A DNA stretch of 14,052 nucleotides from Lentisphaerota bacterium (GCA_012514915.1 JAAYZJ010000080.1:1-14052), one strand, 5' to 3'; numbered from the stretch's first letter, positions 1 through 7,163 are shown. Notes: generated from the letters alone by a model not told the origin. Program-made: numbers and translations.

Positions 1-1
1 C

Positions 2-385
2 AAGCGATTTGAACGGTTGATCGCCAACACCAAACTCAAGACGGCCAAAGCTTGGGCAGTCAAAGAACTGTGGCGGGAATTCTGGAAGTCTCCCGATTAC
101 GACACGGCCGCCGAGACGTTCAAAGCTTGGTACCGCGAGTCCATGTCCACGCGCCTCGCTCCCGTCAAAAAGGTCGCTCGCATGTTCAAGAATCATCTTC
201 GCAATATCCTATCCTACTTCCGTCTCCGCATCTCAAACAGTCCCGCGGAGGCCATCAACAGTCGTATCGGCGAACTGGTCGCTCAATCATGCGGCTACCG
301 CAACAGGGAACGCTTCAAAGCTGATGTGTTCTTCCACCTTGGAGGGCTGGATCTTTATCCCGCTCAATGCCAAATCCCACGCTAA
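2..385 (+). CDS. ISL3-family transposase, C-terminal part (cut by window start)
   Basis: The frame is open from the first bases and runs to a TAA at 383-385, so the gene begins outside the window. The roughly 127 residues seen match the C-terminal end of ISL3-family DDE transposases. The stretch NSPAEAINSRI is followed by CGYRNRERF and then FHLGGLDLYP, a characteristic ISL3 ending. The family cuts and pastes its own insertion sequence through a DDE active site; the asparagine/glutamate-rich segment (SNSPAEAINSR) lies where the last catalytic acidic residue is expected. The region is visibly lower in GC and uses different codons from the genes to its right, as expected for an acquired element. 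It converges on tadA, leaving 87 bases between the stops. Whether the element is intact cannot be judged from this part. Family assignment is fairly sure. Confidence 0.85.
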   Translation, partial: KRFERLIANTKLKTAKAWAVKELWREFWKSPDYDTAAETFKAWYRESMSTRLAPVKKVARMFKNHLRNILSYFRLRISNSPAEAINSRIGELVAQSCGYRNRERFKADVFFHLGGLDLYPAQCQIPR

Positions 386-420
386 ACCCGGAAGCGCCTT
401 TTCATGAGTAGAAGGCTAGA
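386..420. mobile_element. Possible right end of the ISL3-type element
   Basis: The insertion sequence should end shortly after the transposase stop. The AT-richer stretch here holds a short inverted repeat, GCCTT at 396-400 and AAGGC at 412-416. I cannot see the left end, so the terminal inverted repeat and any target duplication cannot be confirmed. The exact border is a guess. Confidence 0.25.
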
Positions 421-472
421 CATCAGTCTCGGCATCATTAATTTATTCCTTCACACCACACACCCCGTTGCC

Positions 473-976
473 TCACGTCTGCTCGCGGGAGGCATCGCGG
501 CGGTTGCGGAAGAAAGCCTGCAGGCGCTCGCGGCAGACGTCGCCGAGGACGTCGCCGATCACCTCGGCGCGGTGGATGAGTTGGGGATGGGTGAGAATCT
601 GGAAGACCGACTGCCCGCCGCGCTGCGGGTCGGCGACGCCGTAGACGACGGTGGGGATGCGGGCCAGCACGATCGCACCGGCGCACATGGGGCAGGGCTC
701 CTTGGTCACGTAGAGCACGGTGTCGGTCAAGCGGAAGTCGCCGCGCGCGGCCGCCGCCTGCGTGATGGCGATCATCTCGGCGTGCGCGGTGGGATCGTGC
801 AGCATCTCGGTCTGGTTGTGGGCCCGGCCCAGCACCTTGACCGCCACGGGGCGAATCGTGTCGTCGACGGGTCTGTCGATGATCACACAGCCGGTGGGGA
901 CTTCGTTGGCCGCGGCCGCCTGGTCCGCCTCGCGCAGCGCCAGACGCATGAAGTAGTCGTGGAAGGCCGCGGTCAT
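473..976 (-). CDS. tadA: tRNA-specific adenosine deaminase TadA
   Basis: This protein of 167 residues belongs to the zinc-dependent cytidine deaminase-like fold. TadA converts adenosine 34 of tRNA-Arg(ACG) to inosine in the cytoplasm. The zinc/catalytic motif HAE lies at residues 65-67 (His65 ligand, Glu67 proton shuttle) inside PTAHAEM. The second motif PCPMC at 94-98 gives ligands Cys95 and Cys98. Length fits the family. Two departures are visible: the loop between VPTGCVI and the HAE motif (about 34-47) is some eight residues longer than in E. coli TadA, and the usual TLEPC reads TKEPC. A guanine or other nucleoside deaminase of the same fold is the main alternative. The ATG overlaps the TGA of the upstream agmatinase gene as ATGA, and no clear Shine-Dalgarno sequence precedes it, which suggests translational coupling. 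It is the last gene of the minus-strand operon. Confidence 0.9.
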   Translation of the reverse strand: MTAAFHDYFMRLALREADQAAAANEVPTGCVIIDRPVDDTIRPVAVKVLGRAHNQTEMLHDPTAHAEMIAITQAAAARGDFRLTDTVLYVTKEPCPMCAGAIVLARIPTVVYGVADPQRGGQSVFQILTHPQLIHRAEVIGDVLGDVCRERLQAFFRNRRDASREQT

Positions 977-1848
977 GGCGTCATCAGGGCGAGCAGCCGG
1001 TGGACAAGCTGGGCGGCTGTGAAATCGGCGTGGTGCAGCCCGGGGATCGGCGCGAGCTCGACGACATCGGCACCCACGATCGTCCGCCCCTGGGCGATGC
1101 GGTCGAGCAGCGCCATCGCCTGGCGCCAGAAGAGCCCGCCGACGACAGGGGTGCCGGTGGCGGGCATTTGCGCGGGGTCGAGGGCGTCGACATCGAAGCT
1201 CATGTAGATGCGCTTGGGAAAACGGGCGGGCAGCAGCCGCCGCGGCAGGGTGGGGCCCGTCAGGCGGTCGGCGTCGAAGGCCGTGAGCAGCGGGTGGCTG
1301 CTCCGGAACGTCTGCTCGTCCTCGCTGGTGGCGCGGGTGCCGAACTGCGCCACGGGGAAGCCCATTTCGACCACCCGGCGCATGACGCAGGCGTGGCTGA
1401 AAGGCGACCCTTCGTACCGATCGCGCAGGTCGGCATGGGCATCGAAATGGACAAAGCCGATCTTGCGCCGGGCCGCCGCGAAGGCCCGTGCCGCCCCCAG
1501 CGTCACGGTATGCTCGCCGCCCAGGATGAGCGGACGCGCTTTGACCGCGAGCGCGCGGGCGACACTGGCGGTGATCGCCGCGAGCCAGGCTTCGGCATCG
1601 GCCTTGCGGGGCAGTTGCACGGCCGCCTGCGTGTGGATGCCGGCGGCCCCCGGACGGATGCCGCGGTCGTGCGCTTCGAGCTGCCCGGAGGCATCGAGAA
1701 TGGCTGCTGGCCCGCGTGAGGCGCCTGCCCCGTAGGAGACGCTCAGCTCCATCGGGACGGGAATGATGTGGAACGCGGCGCGGGCGGCCGTGGCATTCGG
1801 AAATTCGGAGGCAAGAAAATGGCGCGGCCGGGCGGTCGGTGATTGCAT
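973..1848 (-). CDS. speB: Agmatinase-like ureohydrolase
   Basis: This 291-residue protein of the arginase/agmatinase family hydrolyses a guanidino compound to urea and an amine. All six binuclear manganese ligands are visible: His113 in GGEHT, Asp136, His138 and Asp140 in HFDAHAD, and Asp219 and Asp221 in SFDVDALDP. The following PATGTPVVGG and the later ADVVELAP are also typical of the agmatinase branch. Agmatine as substrate (giving putrescine) is inferred from the neighbouring NspC, since sequence alone does not exclude arginase or another ureohydrolase. The ATG is preceded by a good AGGAG about five bases upstream. The gene starts 12 bases after nspC and its stop overlaps the tadA start. 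Putrescine made here would feed the carboxyspermidine pathway whose last step NspC catalyses. Confidence 0.88.
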   Translation of the reverse strand: MQSPTARPRHFLASEFPNATAARAAFHIIPVPMELSVSYGAGASRGPAAILDASGQLEAHDRGIRPGAAGIHTQAAVQLPRKADAEAWLAAITASVARALAVKARPLILGGEHTVTLGAARAFAAARRKIGFVHFDAHADLRDRYEGSPFSHACVMRRVVEMGFPVAQFGTRATSEDEQTFRSSHPLLTAFDADRLTGPTLPRRLLPARFPKRIYMSFDVDALDPAQMPATGTPVVGGLFWRQAMALLDRIAQGRTIVGADVVELAPIPGLHHADFTAAQLVHRLLALMTP

Positions 1849-1860
1849 GGGACTCCTTAG
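1849..1860 (-). promoter_or_regulatory. Ribosome binding site for the agmatinase gene
   Basis: Read on the minus strand, the 12 bases between nspC and the next ATG are CTAAGGAGTCCC. AGGAG sits at good spacing and fixes the start at 1848. It is the clearest Shine-Dalgarno sequence in this operon. Confidence 0.7.
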
Positions 1861-3045
1861 TCAGGAAAGGCGCATTTTGAAATCTTCGTGGCCGAAGCGG
1901 CGGACCAGCCGGAGCGTTCCGTCGGGTTCGCGCGCGACGATGTCGGGCAGGCGGATGCCGTTGAAGGTGGTGTTCTTGACCATCGTGTAGATGGCCATGT
2001 CCTCGAACATCAGGCGGTCGCCGATGCGCAGCGGCCGATCGAAGCTGTAGTCGCCGATCACATCGCCGGCCAGGCAGCTCGGACCCGCCAGACGGTAGCG
2101 GTGGGGCTTGTCGCCGGGTTCGCCGCCCGGCTCGGCGCCCGGCCCGGGGATGGCGCACCCGGTCCAGTCCCGCTCGCGGAACACGCGCGGGCGGTAGGGC
2201 ATCTCGAGCACGTCAGGCATGTGGCAGGTGCAGGAGGTGTCGAGGATCGCGATGGGGAGCGTGTTCTCGACGATATCCAGCACCGAGGCGACCAGCGTGC
2301 CGGCGTTGAGGGCCACGGCCTCGCCGGGTTCGAGATAGACGACGGGATTGCCGTGCCGCGCGCGGAAGGCATTCAGCAGCCGGCACAGCCGGTCGCCGTC
2401 GTAGTCGGATCGGGTGATGTGGTGGCCGCCGCCGAAATTGAACCAGTTAAAGCGGGGCAGGAGATCGCCGAAGCGCGACTCGATGGCGTCGAGGGTGCGC
2501 TCGAAGGCGTCGGCGTTGTGCTCGCAGAGGTTGTGGCAGTGGAGCCCGTCGAGTCCATCGAGGGCGCGTCCCGCGAAGTCGGTGCGCCGGATGCCGAGGC
2601 GCGAGCCGGGGGCGCAGGGATCGTAGAGGGGTGTGTGGCCCTCCGAGTGCTCGGGGTTGATGCGCAGGCCGCAGGCGGGGCGGGGGGCCTTCGCGGCGGC
2701 GGCGACAGCCTGGAACTGTTCCCACTGCGCGAAGGAGTTGAAGGTGATATGATTGGCGACCGGCAGCAGGGTTTGCATGTCGGCCCGGCTCAGGGCTGCG
2801 GCGAAGACATGGACCTCGCCGCCGAAGGTCTCGCGGGCCAGCAGGGCCTCGTCCACGGAACTGGCGCAGCAGCCGTCCAGCACCGGGCGCAGCAGGGGGA
2901 AGGCGTCGAACATGGAAAAGGCCTTGAGTGCCAGCAGGATGCGGCAGCCGGTGCGGGCCTTGATGGCGCCGAGCTGGTCGCGGTTGCGCAGCAGCGCCGC
3001 GTAGTCGACCACGTAGGCGGGGGTGCGGAGGTCGTGTGTCGTCAT
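1861..3045 (-). CDS. nspC: Carboxynorspermidine/carboxyspermidine decarboxylase
   Basis: This is a PLP-dependent decarboxylase of the alanine racemase fold, 394 residues long against about 380-390 for the family. It removes CO2 from carboxyspermidine (or carboxynorspermidine) to give spermidine (or norspermidine), the last step of the route that does not use decarboxylated AdoMet. Family features are the N-terminal RTPAYVVD, the PLP lysine Lys41 in ALKAFS, the NFGGGHHIT phosphate-binding loop, the EPGEAV segment, the LDTSCTCHMPDVLEMPYRP block and the highly typical GPSCLAGD near residue 325. The chosen ATG lies four bases after the queH stop with only a weak AGG upstream, so coupling to queH is likely. 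The partner dehydrogenase (CASDH) is not in the window. Diaminopimelate decarboxylase is unlikely given the GPSCLAGD signature. Confidence 0.92.
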   Translation of the reverse strand: MTTHDLRTPAYVVDYAALLRNRDQLGAIKARTGCRILLALKAFSMFDAFPLLRPVLDGCCASSVDEALLARETFGGEVHVFAAALSRADMQTLLPVANHITFNSFAQWEQFQAVAAAAKAPRPACGLRINPEHSEGHTPLYDPCAPGSRLGIRRTDFAGRALDGLDGLHCHNLCEHNADAFERTLDAIESRFGDLLPRFNWFNFGGGHHITRSDYDGDRLCRLLNAFRARHGNPVVYLEPGEAVALNAGTLVASVLDIVENTLPIAILDTSCTCHMPDVLEMPYRPRVFRERDWTGCAIPGPGAEPGGEPGDKPHRYRLAGPSCLAGDVIGDYSFDRPLRIGDRLMFEDMAIYTMVKNTTFNGIRLPDIVAREPDGTLRLVRRFGHEDFKMRLS

Positions 3046-3049
3046 CCGT

Positions 3050-3610
3050 TCAACCTGGCGTCGGGGGGTGGGGGACGGGGGCGGGGCGCTGGCTGAACTC
3101 GCAGCCGCAGTAGTCCTGGCGGTACAGGCTGTACTGGCGCGCGAGCGCGACACTGCGCGCGAAGCCGCCCTGTTTCTTGAAGTCGAGCGGCAGGAAGCGC
3201 GCGGCATCGACGGCGCGTCCGGCAGCGAGGATCGCGGGGGTGTGCTTGTGGGGACTGACCGTGAGCGAGGTCGTGAAATGCGCGAGTCCCAGGCGGGCCG
3301 CCGCACGTGCCGTGCGTTCCAGACTGAAGCCGAAGCAGGGACGGCAGCGTGCGCCGCCCTCGGGCGCCTGCTCATGCCCGCGGATCGCCGCCAGCCAGTC
3401 GCCGTGGCGCGCCTCCGTGTCGACGATCAGCTCGACCCGCAGGGCGGCGGCCAGCCGCTCCACGCTACGCAGCCGGCGCACGTACTCATCGGCGTCGCCG
3501 ATGTTGGCGTTGGAGAAGAACAGGGTCACCCCGTAGCGCGCGGCCTGCAGACGCTCGATGCAGGCCGAGGCGCACGGCGCGCAGCAGGTATGGAGCAGGA
3601 CGTCGTCCAT
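3050..3610 (-). CDS. queH: Epoxyqueuosine reductase QueH (DUF208)
   Basis: QueH reduces epoxyqueuosine to queuosine, the final step of Q34 synthesis in tRNAs with GUN anticodons; it is the non-homologous alternative to the cobalamin enzyme QueG. This 186-residue protein has the family's cysteines: HTCCAPC with Cys9, Cys10 and Cys13, CRPC with Cys89 and Cys92, and YCGC with Cys168 and Cys170. Family proteins bind a 4Fe-4S cluster through such cysteines. The TTSLTVSPHK segment at 113-122 and the DFKKQGG segment are also typical. I chose the ATG at 3610, directly before the conserved N-terminus. A GTG at 3622 would add four residues and overlap the upstream TGA as GTGA, which is an equally credible coupled start. 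The proline-rich tail after residue 173 is not conserved in the family. The gene stops four bases before nspC. Confidence 0.9.
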   Translation of the reverse strand: MDDVLLHTCCAPCASACIERLQAARYGVTLFFSNANIGDADEYVRRLRSVERLAAALRVELIVDTEARHGDWLAAIRGHEQAPEGGARCRPCFGFSLERTARAAARLGLAHFTTSLTVSPHKHTPAILAAGRAVDAARFLPLDFKKQGGFARSVALARQYSLYRQDYCGCEFSQRPAPVPHPPTPG

Positions 3611-3618
3611 GGCCGGGG

Positions 3619-4410
3619 TCACTCGCCGCGGCAAGCGGCTATCAACTGACGCAGGGTGGCGGCGTCGCGCACGAACTGCTCGAGGCTGTCGTCCCGGACG
3701 AACTCCAGCAGTGCCCAGCGGTCGGTGGGCGGTTCGGCGCCGCCGGCCTCGGCCAGGACCTGGAAGAAATCCCGCCAGTTGGAGGTTCCGTCGGCCAGGG
3801 GGAGGCGCTGGCCGTTGGCTTCCCATTGGAACACATGCACATTGGACAGCCAGGGCAGCATGTCGCGCAGCGAGGCGAGGTGTTCGTCGTGACTCCAGTT
3901 GATGGTCGGCTGCCAGTAGGCGGCCAGGCCGGCCGGCTGCGTGGCCAGCAGCAGCCCGCGCGCCGATGCGCGGTCATCGGTGAGCGTGTTGCGGTGGTAC
4001 TCGAAGGCCACCCTGACGCCCTGCCGCGCCGCCAACGCGCCGATCCGCAGACTGTCCTCGACGACGCGTCCCCGGTCGTCGGGGGTGCAGGCGGCCGAGG
4101 CCTGTGCGCCGGCCCAGACGCGGATGGTCGGCGCCTGCAGGGCACGCGCCGAGTCCAGGACCTTTTCAAAGGGCAGTCCCTGCTGCTCGGAGACGCCGGC
4201 CCGGTAGTAGGAGCCGTAGGCCGCCACGCGCAACCCGGCGGCCCGCGTGAGGGCGCCGACCTCCCGTGCCCGCGCCAGGTCGCCATGGGGCACATGCACG
4301 TCACCGCCCCATTCGATGCCTGCGAGACCCGCCTGGGCCACGGTTTCGATGATCTGCTCGACAGAACGCTTTCTGAAGGAGATCGAGACCAGTCCGGTGT
4401 GTATGTTCAT
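3619..4410 (-). CDS. Xylose isomerase-like TIM-barrel protein (sugar phosphate isomerase/epimerase)
   Basis: This 263-residue protein fits the AP endonuclease 2/xylose isomerase-like TIM-barrel family, whose members isomerise or epimerise sugars and inositols with a divalent metal. The first strand motif GIEWGGDVHVPHG (31-43) is typical. Likely metal-site residues are Glu137 and His139 in FEYH, His192 in NVHVFQW and a glutamate in LLEFV near the end. No signal peptide is seen, so it should act in the cytoplasm. The substrate cannot be told from sequence. It heads the minus-strand operon, and its stop is adjacent to or overlaps queH. Its promoter is divergent from the SDR/flavoprotein/heparinase-like cluster, so it may belong functionally to that cluster rather than to the tRNA and polyamine genes behind it. 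The ATG at 4410 has no clear Shine-Dalgarno sequence, and the predicted transcript may be leaderless. Confidence 0.85.
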   Translation of the reverse strand: MNIHTGLVSISFRKRSVEQIIETVAQAGLAGIEWGGDVHVPHGDLARAREVGALTRAAGLRVAAYGSYYRAGVSEQQGLPFEKVLDSARALQAPTIRVWAGAQASAACTPDDRGRVVEDSLRIGALAARQGVRVAFEYHRNTLTDDRASARGLLLATQPAGLAAYWQPTINWSHDEHLASLRDMLPWLSNVHVFQWEANGQRLPLADGTSNWRDFFQVLAEAGGAEPPTDRWALLEFVRDDSLEQFVRDAATLRQLIAACRGE

Positions 4411-4416
4411 AGGCGC

Positions 4417-4446
4417 ATCAGAGGGGGGTGTGTCGTTGACCGTCAA
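4417..4446 (-). promoter_or_regulatory. Predicted promoter of the minus-strand operon
   Basis: On the minus strand TTGACG (4446-4441) is followed, after 18 bases, by TCTGAT (4422-4417), a 5/6 and a 4/6 match to the sigma-70 boxes. Transcription would start at about 4410-4411, at the ATG itself, giving an mRNA with almost no leader. Confidence 0.4.
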
Positions 4447-4447
4447 C
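4435..4447. promoter_or_regulatory. 13-bp palindrome GTTGACCGTCAAC between divergent promoters
   Basis: This is a perfect inverted repeat with 6-bp arms about a single central base. Its two halves form the -35 boxes of the two predicted divergent promoters. A dimeric regulator bound here would block or control both units, but no regulator gene is adjacent. The symmetry may also simply come from two back-to-back TTGAC boxes. Confidence 0.4.
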
Positions 4448-4464
4448 ACACGAAAGGATAAACT
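4436..4464 (+). promoter_or_regulatory. Predicted promoter of the SDR/flavoprotein/heparinase-like operon
   Basis: TTGACC (4436-4441), a 17-base spacer and TAAACT (4459-4464) match the sigma-70 pattern at 5/6 and 4/6. The start would be near 4471, leaving a leader of about 48 bases before the SDR gene. The alaS promoter shows the same TAAACT followed by a CCGG. Confidence 0.5.
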
Positions 4465-4471
4465 TCCGGCA

Positions 4472-4519
4472 ATGAAAAAGAAAGCCATTTCTACAGGGAT
4501 GCCGACGGGAGCCGTCTGA
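4472..4519 (+). other. Possible 15-codon leader ORF overlapping the SDR start
   Basis: ATG at 4472 opens a frame for MKKKAISTGMPTGAV that ends in a TGA at 4517-4519, whose last base is the first base of the SDR ATG. The ATG lies almost at the predicted transcription start, so it would be read as a leaderless message. The lysine codons and the exact overlap suggest coupling, but an ORF this short can occur by chance and the SDR gene has its own GGGAG site (4507-4511). Confidence 0.2.
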
Positions 4520-5283
4520 TGGAGCGCCCCAAGACGGTTCTGGTGACGGGGGGCGGCCGCGGCATCGGCGCCGCCATTGTCGAACACCTGCTGGACCGCG
4601 GCTGGGATGTGGCGTTCTGCGGGCGCAAGCCGGGCAGCGAGCTGGCAGCTCGCGTCGAGGCGCTCGCGCGCCGGAGCGGCCGGCGCGTGCGCTATGTCGA
4701 GGCCGACGTGGCGGTGCGGAGCGACCGCGAGCGGCTGCTGGCGACGGTGCTCGCGGCGTTCGGGGCGCTCGACGCGCTGGTCAACAACGCCGGCGTCGCG
4801 CCCGAGGTGCGGGCCGACCTGCTCGATCTGACCGAAGCGAGCTACGACCGCGTGATGGACACCAACCTCAAGGGGCCATTCTTCCTCGCGCAGGCGGTGG
4901 CGCGCCACTGGGCGGCGGGTGGAGCAGGAGGCGCCATCGTCAACATCGGCAGCATCTCCGCCACGGTCGCCAGCGTCAACCGCGGCGAGTACTGCCTCTC
5001 GAAGGCGGGCATCGCCATGATGACGCGTCTTTTCGCCGTGCGGCTCGCGCCGCTCGGCATCAACGTCTACGAGGTCCGGCCCGGCGTGATCGCCAGCGAC
5101 ATGACCGCCGGCGTGCGCGAGAAGTACGACCGCCTGATCGCCGGCGGCCTGACGCTGCAGCCCCGCTGGGGCGAGCCGGAGGATGTCGGCCGGGCGGTGG
5201 CGATGCTGCTGGCGGGCGACCTCGCTTATTCGACGGGGCAGGTCATCCAGGTCGATGGCGGGCTGGAGATTCAGCGGCTATGA
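4519..5283 (+). CDS. Short-chain dehydrogenase/reductase (3-ketoacyl-ACP reductase-like)
   Basis: This 254-residue classical SDR catalyses NAD(P)-dependent oxidation of an alcohol or reduction of a ketone in the cytoplasm. The cofactor motif TGGGRGIG is at 10-17 and NNAG at 89-92. The catalytic tetrad is complete: Asn116, Ser145, Tyr158 and Lys162 (YCLSK). The C-terminal GQVIQVDGG is typical. It resembles FabG, but a lone copy beside a flavoprotein and a polysaccharide lyase-like gene points to sugar or uronate oxidoreduction rather than fatty acid synthesis; that is inference. The ATG at 4519 is preceded by GGGAG seven bases upstream. Its stop overlaps the flavoprotein start as ATGA, so the two are surely cotranslated. 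Confidence 0.9.
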   Translation: MERPKTVLVTGGGRGIGAAIVEHLLDRGWDVAFCGRKPGSELAARVEALARRSGRRVRYVEADVAVRSDRERLLATVLAAFGALDALVNNAGVAPEVRADLLDLTEASYDRVMDTNLKGPFFLAQAVARHWAAGGAGGAIVNIGSISATVASVNRGEYCLSKAGIAMMTRLFAVRLAPLGINVYEVRPGVIASDMTAGVREKYDRLIAGGLTLQPRWGEPEDVGRAVAMLLAGDLAYSTGQVIQVDGGLEIQRL

Positions 5284-7154
5284 GACGGCGGCGCGTGCAG
5301 GCGCTCGTGATCGGCAGCGGGGCGGCCGGCCTGGCGGCGGCGCTGCGGCTGAAGGCCCTTGGGGTGCGCGAGGTCGTGGTCGTGACCGAGGGGCTGCAGC
5401 ACGGCACCTCGATCAACACCGGCAGCGACAAGCAGACCTACTACAAGCTCGGACTCTACGGCGACGAGCCCGACTCGCCCCATCAGCTCGCGCGCACGCT
5501 GTTCGACGGCGGGTCGATGCACGGCGACCTGGCCCTGGTCGAGGCGGCCTGTTCGGACCGGTGTTTCCAGCATCTCGTCAACCTGAACGTCCCCTTTCCG
5601 CGCGATGCCTACGGACAGTTCATCGGCTACCAGACCGACCACGACACGCGGCGCCGCGCGACGAGCTGCGGCCCCTACACGTCGCGCGCGATGTGCCGCG
5701 CGCTGATCGACGCCAACCGGGCCGCGGGGACCGAGGTGCTCGAGGGCTGGGGGGTATCGGACCTGATCGTCCTGAAGGGGCGTCGCTGCGCCGGCGCTGT
5801 GGCGCGCCACGCGCGCACGGGCCGGTGGCTCGCCCTGCTGGCCGACGACACCGTCTTCGCCGTGGGCGGGCCGGGAGGGCTCTACCGGGATTCGGTCTAT
5901 CCCGCCGTACACAACGGATCGATCGGAATCGCGCTCGAGGCGGGCGCGCGGGCGCAGGGATTGCCCGAATCGCAGTACGGGATGGCGTCGATCCGTTTCC
6001 GCTGGAACGTCTCGGGCTCCTACCTGCAAGCGGTTCCCCGCCTGGTCTCGACCGATACCGCGGGCAACGATCCGCGCGAATTCCTCAACGACGCGCTGCC
6101 CGATCCCGACGAGGTCGCCTCGCTCACCTTCCTCAAGGGCTATCAATGGCCCTTTGATGTCCGGCGCGCCGCGGGCGGTTCGTCGCGGATCGACCTCCTG
6201 GTCCACCGCGAACGGTGTGAGCGCGGGCGGCGCGTGTTTCTCGATTTTCAGCGCAATCCGGCGCGCTTCGCCTTCAGCCGGTTGTCAGCCGAGGCCCGCG
6301 ACTATCTGGTCCGCTCGGGGGCGCGACAGCGGACCCCGATCGAGCGTCTGTGTGCGATGAACCCCGATGCCGTCGCGCTGTATGCCGCGCACGGGATCGA
6401 CCTGCACCGCGACCTGCTGGAGATCGCCGTGTGCGCCCAGCACAACAACGGCGGGCTGGCTGGCGACATCTGGTACGAGTCGGACACGATCGCGCATCTC
6501 TATCCGGTCGGCGAGGTGAACGGTTCGCACGGCGTCGCGCGGCCGGGCGGCGCGGCGCTCAACGCCGGCCAGGTGGGGGCTTTCCGGGCGGCCGAGCGCA
6601 TCGCCGCGCGGCAGGCCGCCACGGGGGCGCTCCGACTGGACGAGGCGGAGGCGCTGCACGTGGCCGCGGCGCGCGTGGCAGCCGCGCGACGGCTGCTGGG
6701 CGGCACGCGCGACTGGCGTGCCGACCGCGCCGACCTGCGGGAGCGGATGACGGCGTGCGGCGGCATGCTGCGCGATGCCGCGCGGATCGTCGCCGCGGCA
6801 GCCGCGGCGCGCAACCTGTACACCGCCATCTGCCGCGACGGGTATCCGTCGGCGGCGGGGAACCACGGCCTCATGAACCGCCAACTGGCGTTCGCGCACT
6901 GGGCCTACCTCTCGGCCATCGCCTTTCAAATCGAGTCGGGCACCGGCTCGCGGGGCTCGGCGCTTGTGCTGGGCCCGGACGGCCCGGTGCCGGAGGCGGC
7001 CGGTTTCCGCGGCCAGGTGCTCGAGACCCGCTTCGACGGGCGGCGCCTCCGGCACCGCTGGGTGCCGCGGCGGCCGATTCCCCCCGCGACCGACGGGTGG
7101 TTCGAAACCATCTGGGCACGGTTTCGTGCCGGTGCCATCTACCCGAAACCCTGA
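5280..7154 (+). CDS. FAD-binding protein of the fumarate reductase/succinate dehydrogenase flavoprotein family
   Basis: A 624-residue flavoprotein. The N-terminal dinucleotide-binding motif GSGAAGL is at 12-18. A second FAD-contact block, AVGGPGGLYRDSVYP, lies near 194-208, followed by GSIGIALEAGA. The C-terminal FAD segment GEVNGSHGVARPGG begins at 411, after AQHNNGG (386-392). These place it with fumarate reductase, succinate dehydrogenase and L-aspartate oxidase. It differs at the FAD-attachment region: instead of the HTxxAxGG of SdhA it has TSINTGSDKQTYYKLG around 43-58. It is therefore not a respiratory SdhA and probably not NadB, and I do not know the substrate. No signal peptide or membrane segment is seen. 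The start overlaps the SDR stop (ATGA), with GGAG eleven bases upstream. The heparinase-like gene follows 21 bases later. A role in oxidising or desaturating a sugar-derived compound together with the SDR is inference. Confidence 0.85.
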   Translation: MRRRRVQALVIGSGAAGLAAALRLKALGVREVVVVTEGLQHGTSINTGSDKQTYYKLGLYGDEPDSPHQLARTLFDGGSMHGDLALVEAACSDRCFQHLVNLNVPFPRDAYGQFIGYQTDHDTRRRATSCGPYTSRAMCRALIDANRAAGTEVLEGWGVSDLIVLKGRRCAGAVARHARTGRWLALLADDTVFAVGGPGGLYRDSVYPAVHNGSIGIALEAGARAQGLPESQYGMASIRFRWNVSGSYLQAVPRLVSTDTAGNDPREFLNDALPDPDEVASLTFLKGYQWPFDVRRAAGGSSRIDLLVHRERCERGRRVFLDFQRNPARFAFSRLSAEARDYLVRSGARQRTPIERLCAMNPDAVALYAAHGIDLHRDLLEIAVCAQHNNGGLAGDIWYESDTIAHLYPVGEVNGSHGVARPGGAALNAGQVGAFRAAERIAARQAATGALRLDEAEALHVAAARVAAARRLLGGTRDWRADRADLRERMTACGGMLRDAARIVAAAAAARNLYTAICRDGYPSAAGNHGLMNRQLAFAHWAYLSAIAFQIESGTGSRGSALVLGPDGPVPEAAGFRGQVLETRFDGRRLRHRWVPRRPIPPATDGWFETIWARFRAGAIYPKP

Positions 7155-7163
7155 TCTTCCACC

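Noticed and set aside
404..1207. Long plus-strand open frame opposite tadA and the agmatinase gene
   Set aside because: Its translation is low in complexity and resembles no family; the minus strand holds two complete enzymes with full motifs. It is a by-product of high GC.
1888..3096. 402-codon plus-strand open frame opposite nspC
   Set aside because: Glycine-, alanine- and valine-rich with no motif. The minus-strand frame is a clear PLP decarboxylase.
4411..4908. N-terminal extension of the isomerase frame upstream of the ATG at 4410
   Set aside because: The extension would run through the divergent promoter region and antisense to the SDR gene, and the TIM-barrel begins right at the ATG at 4410.
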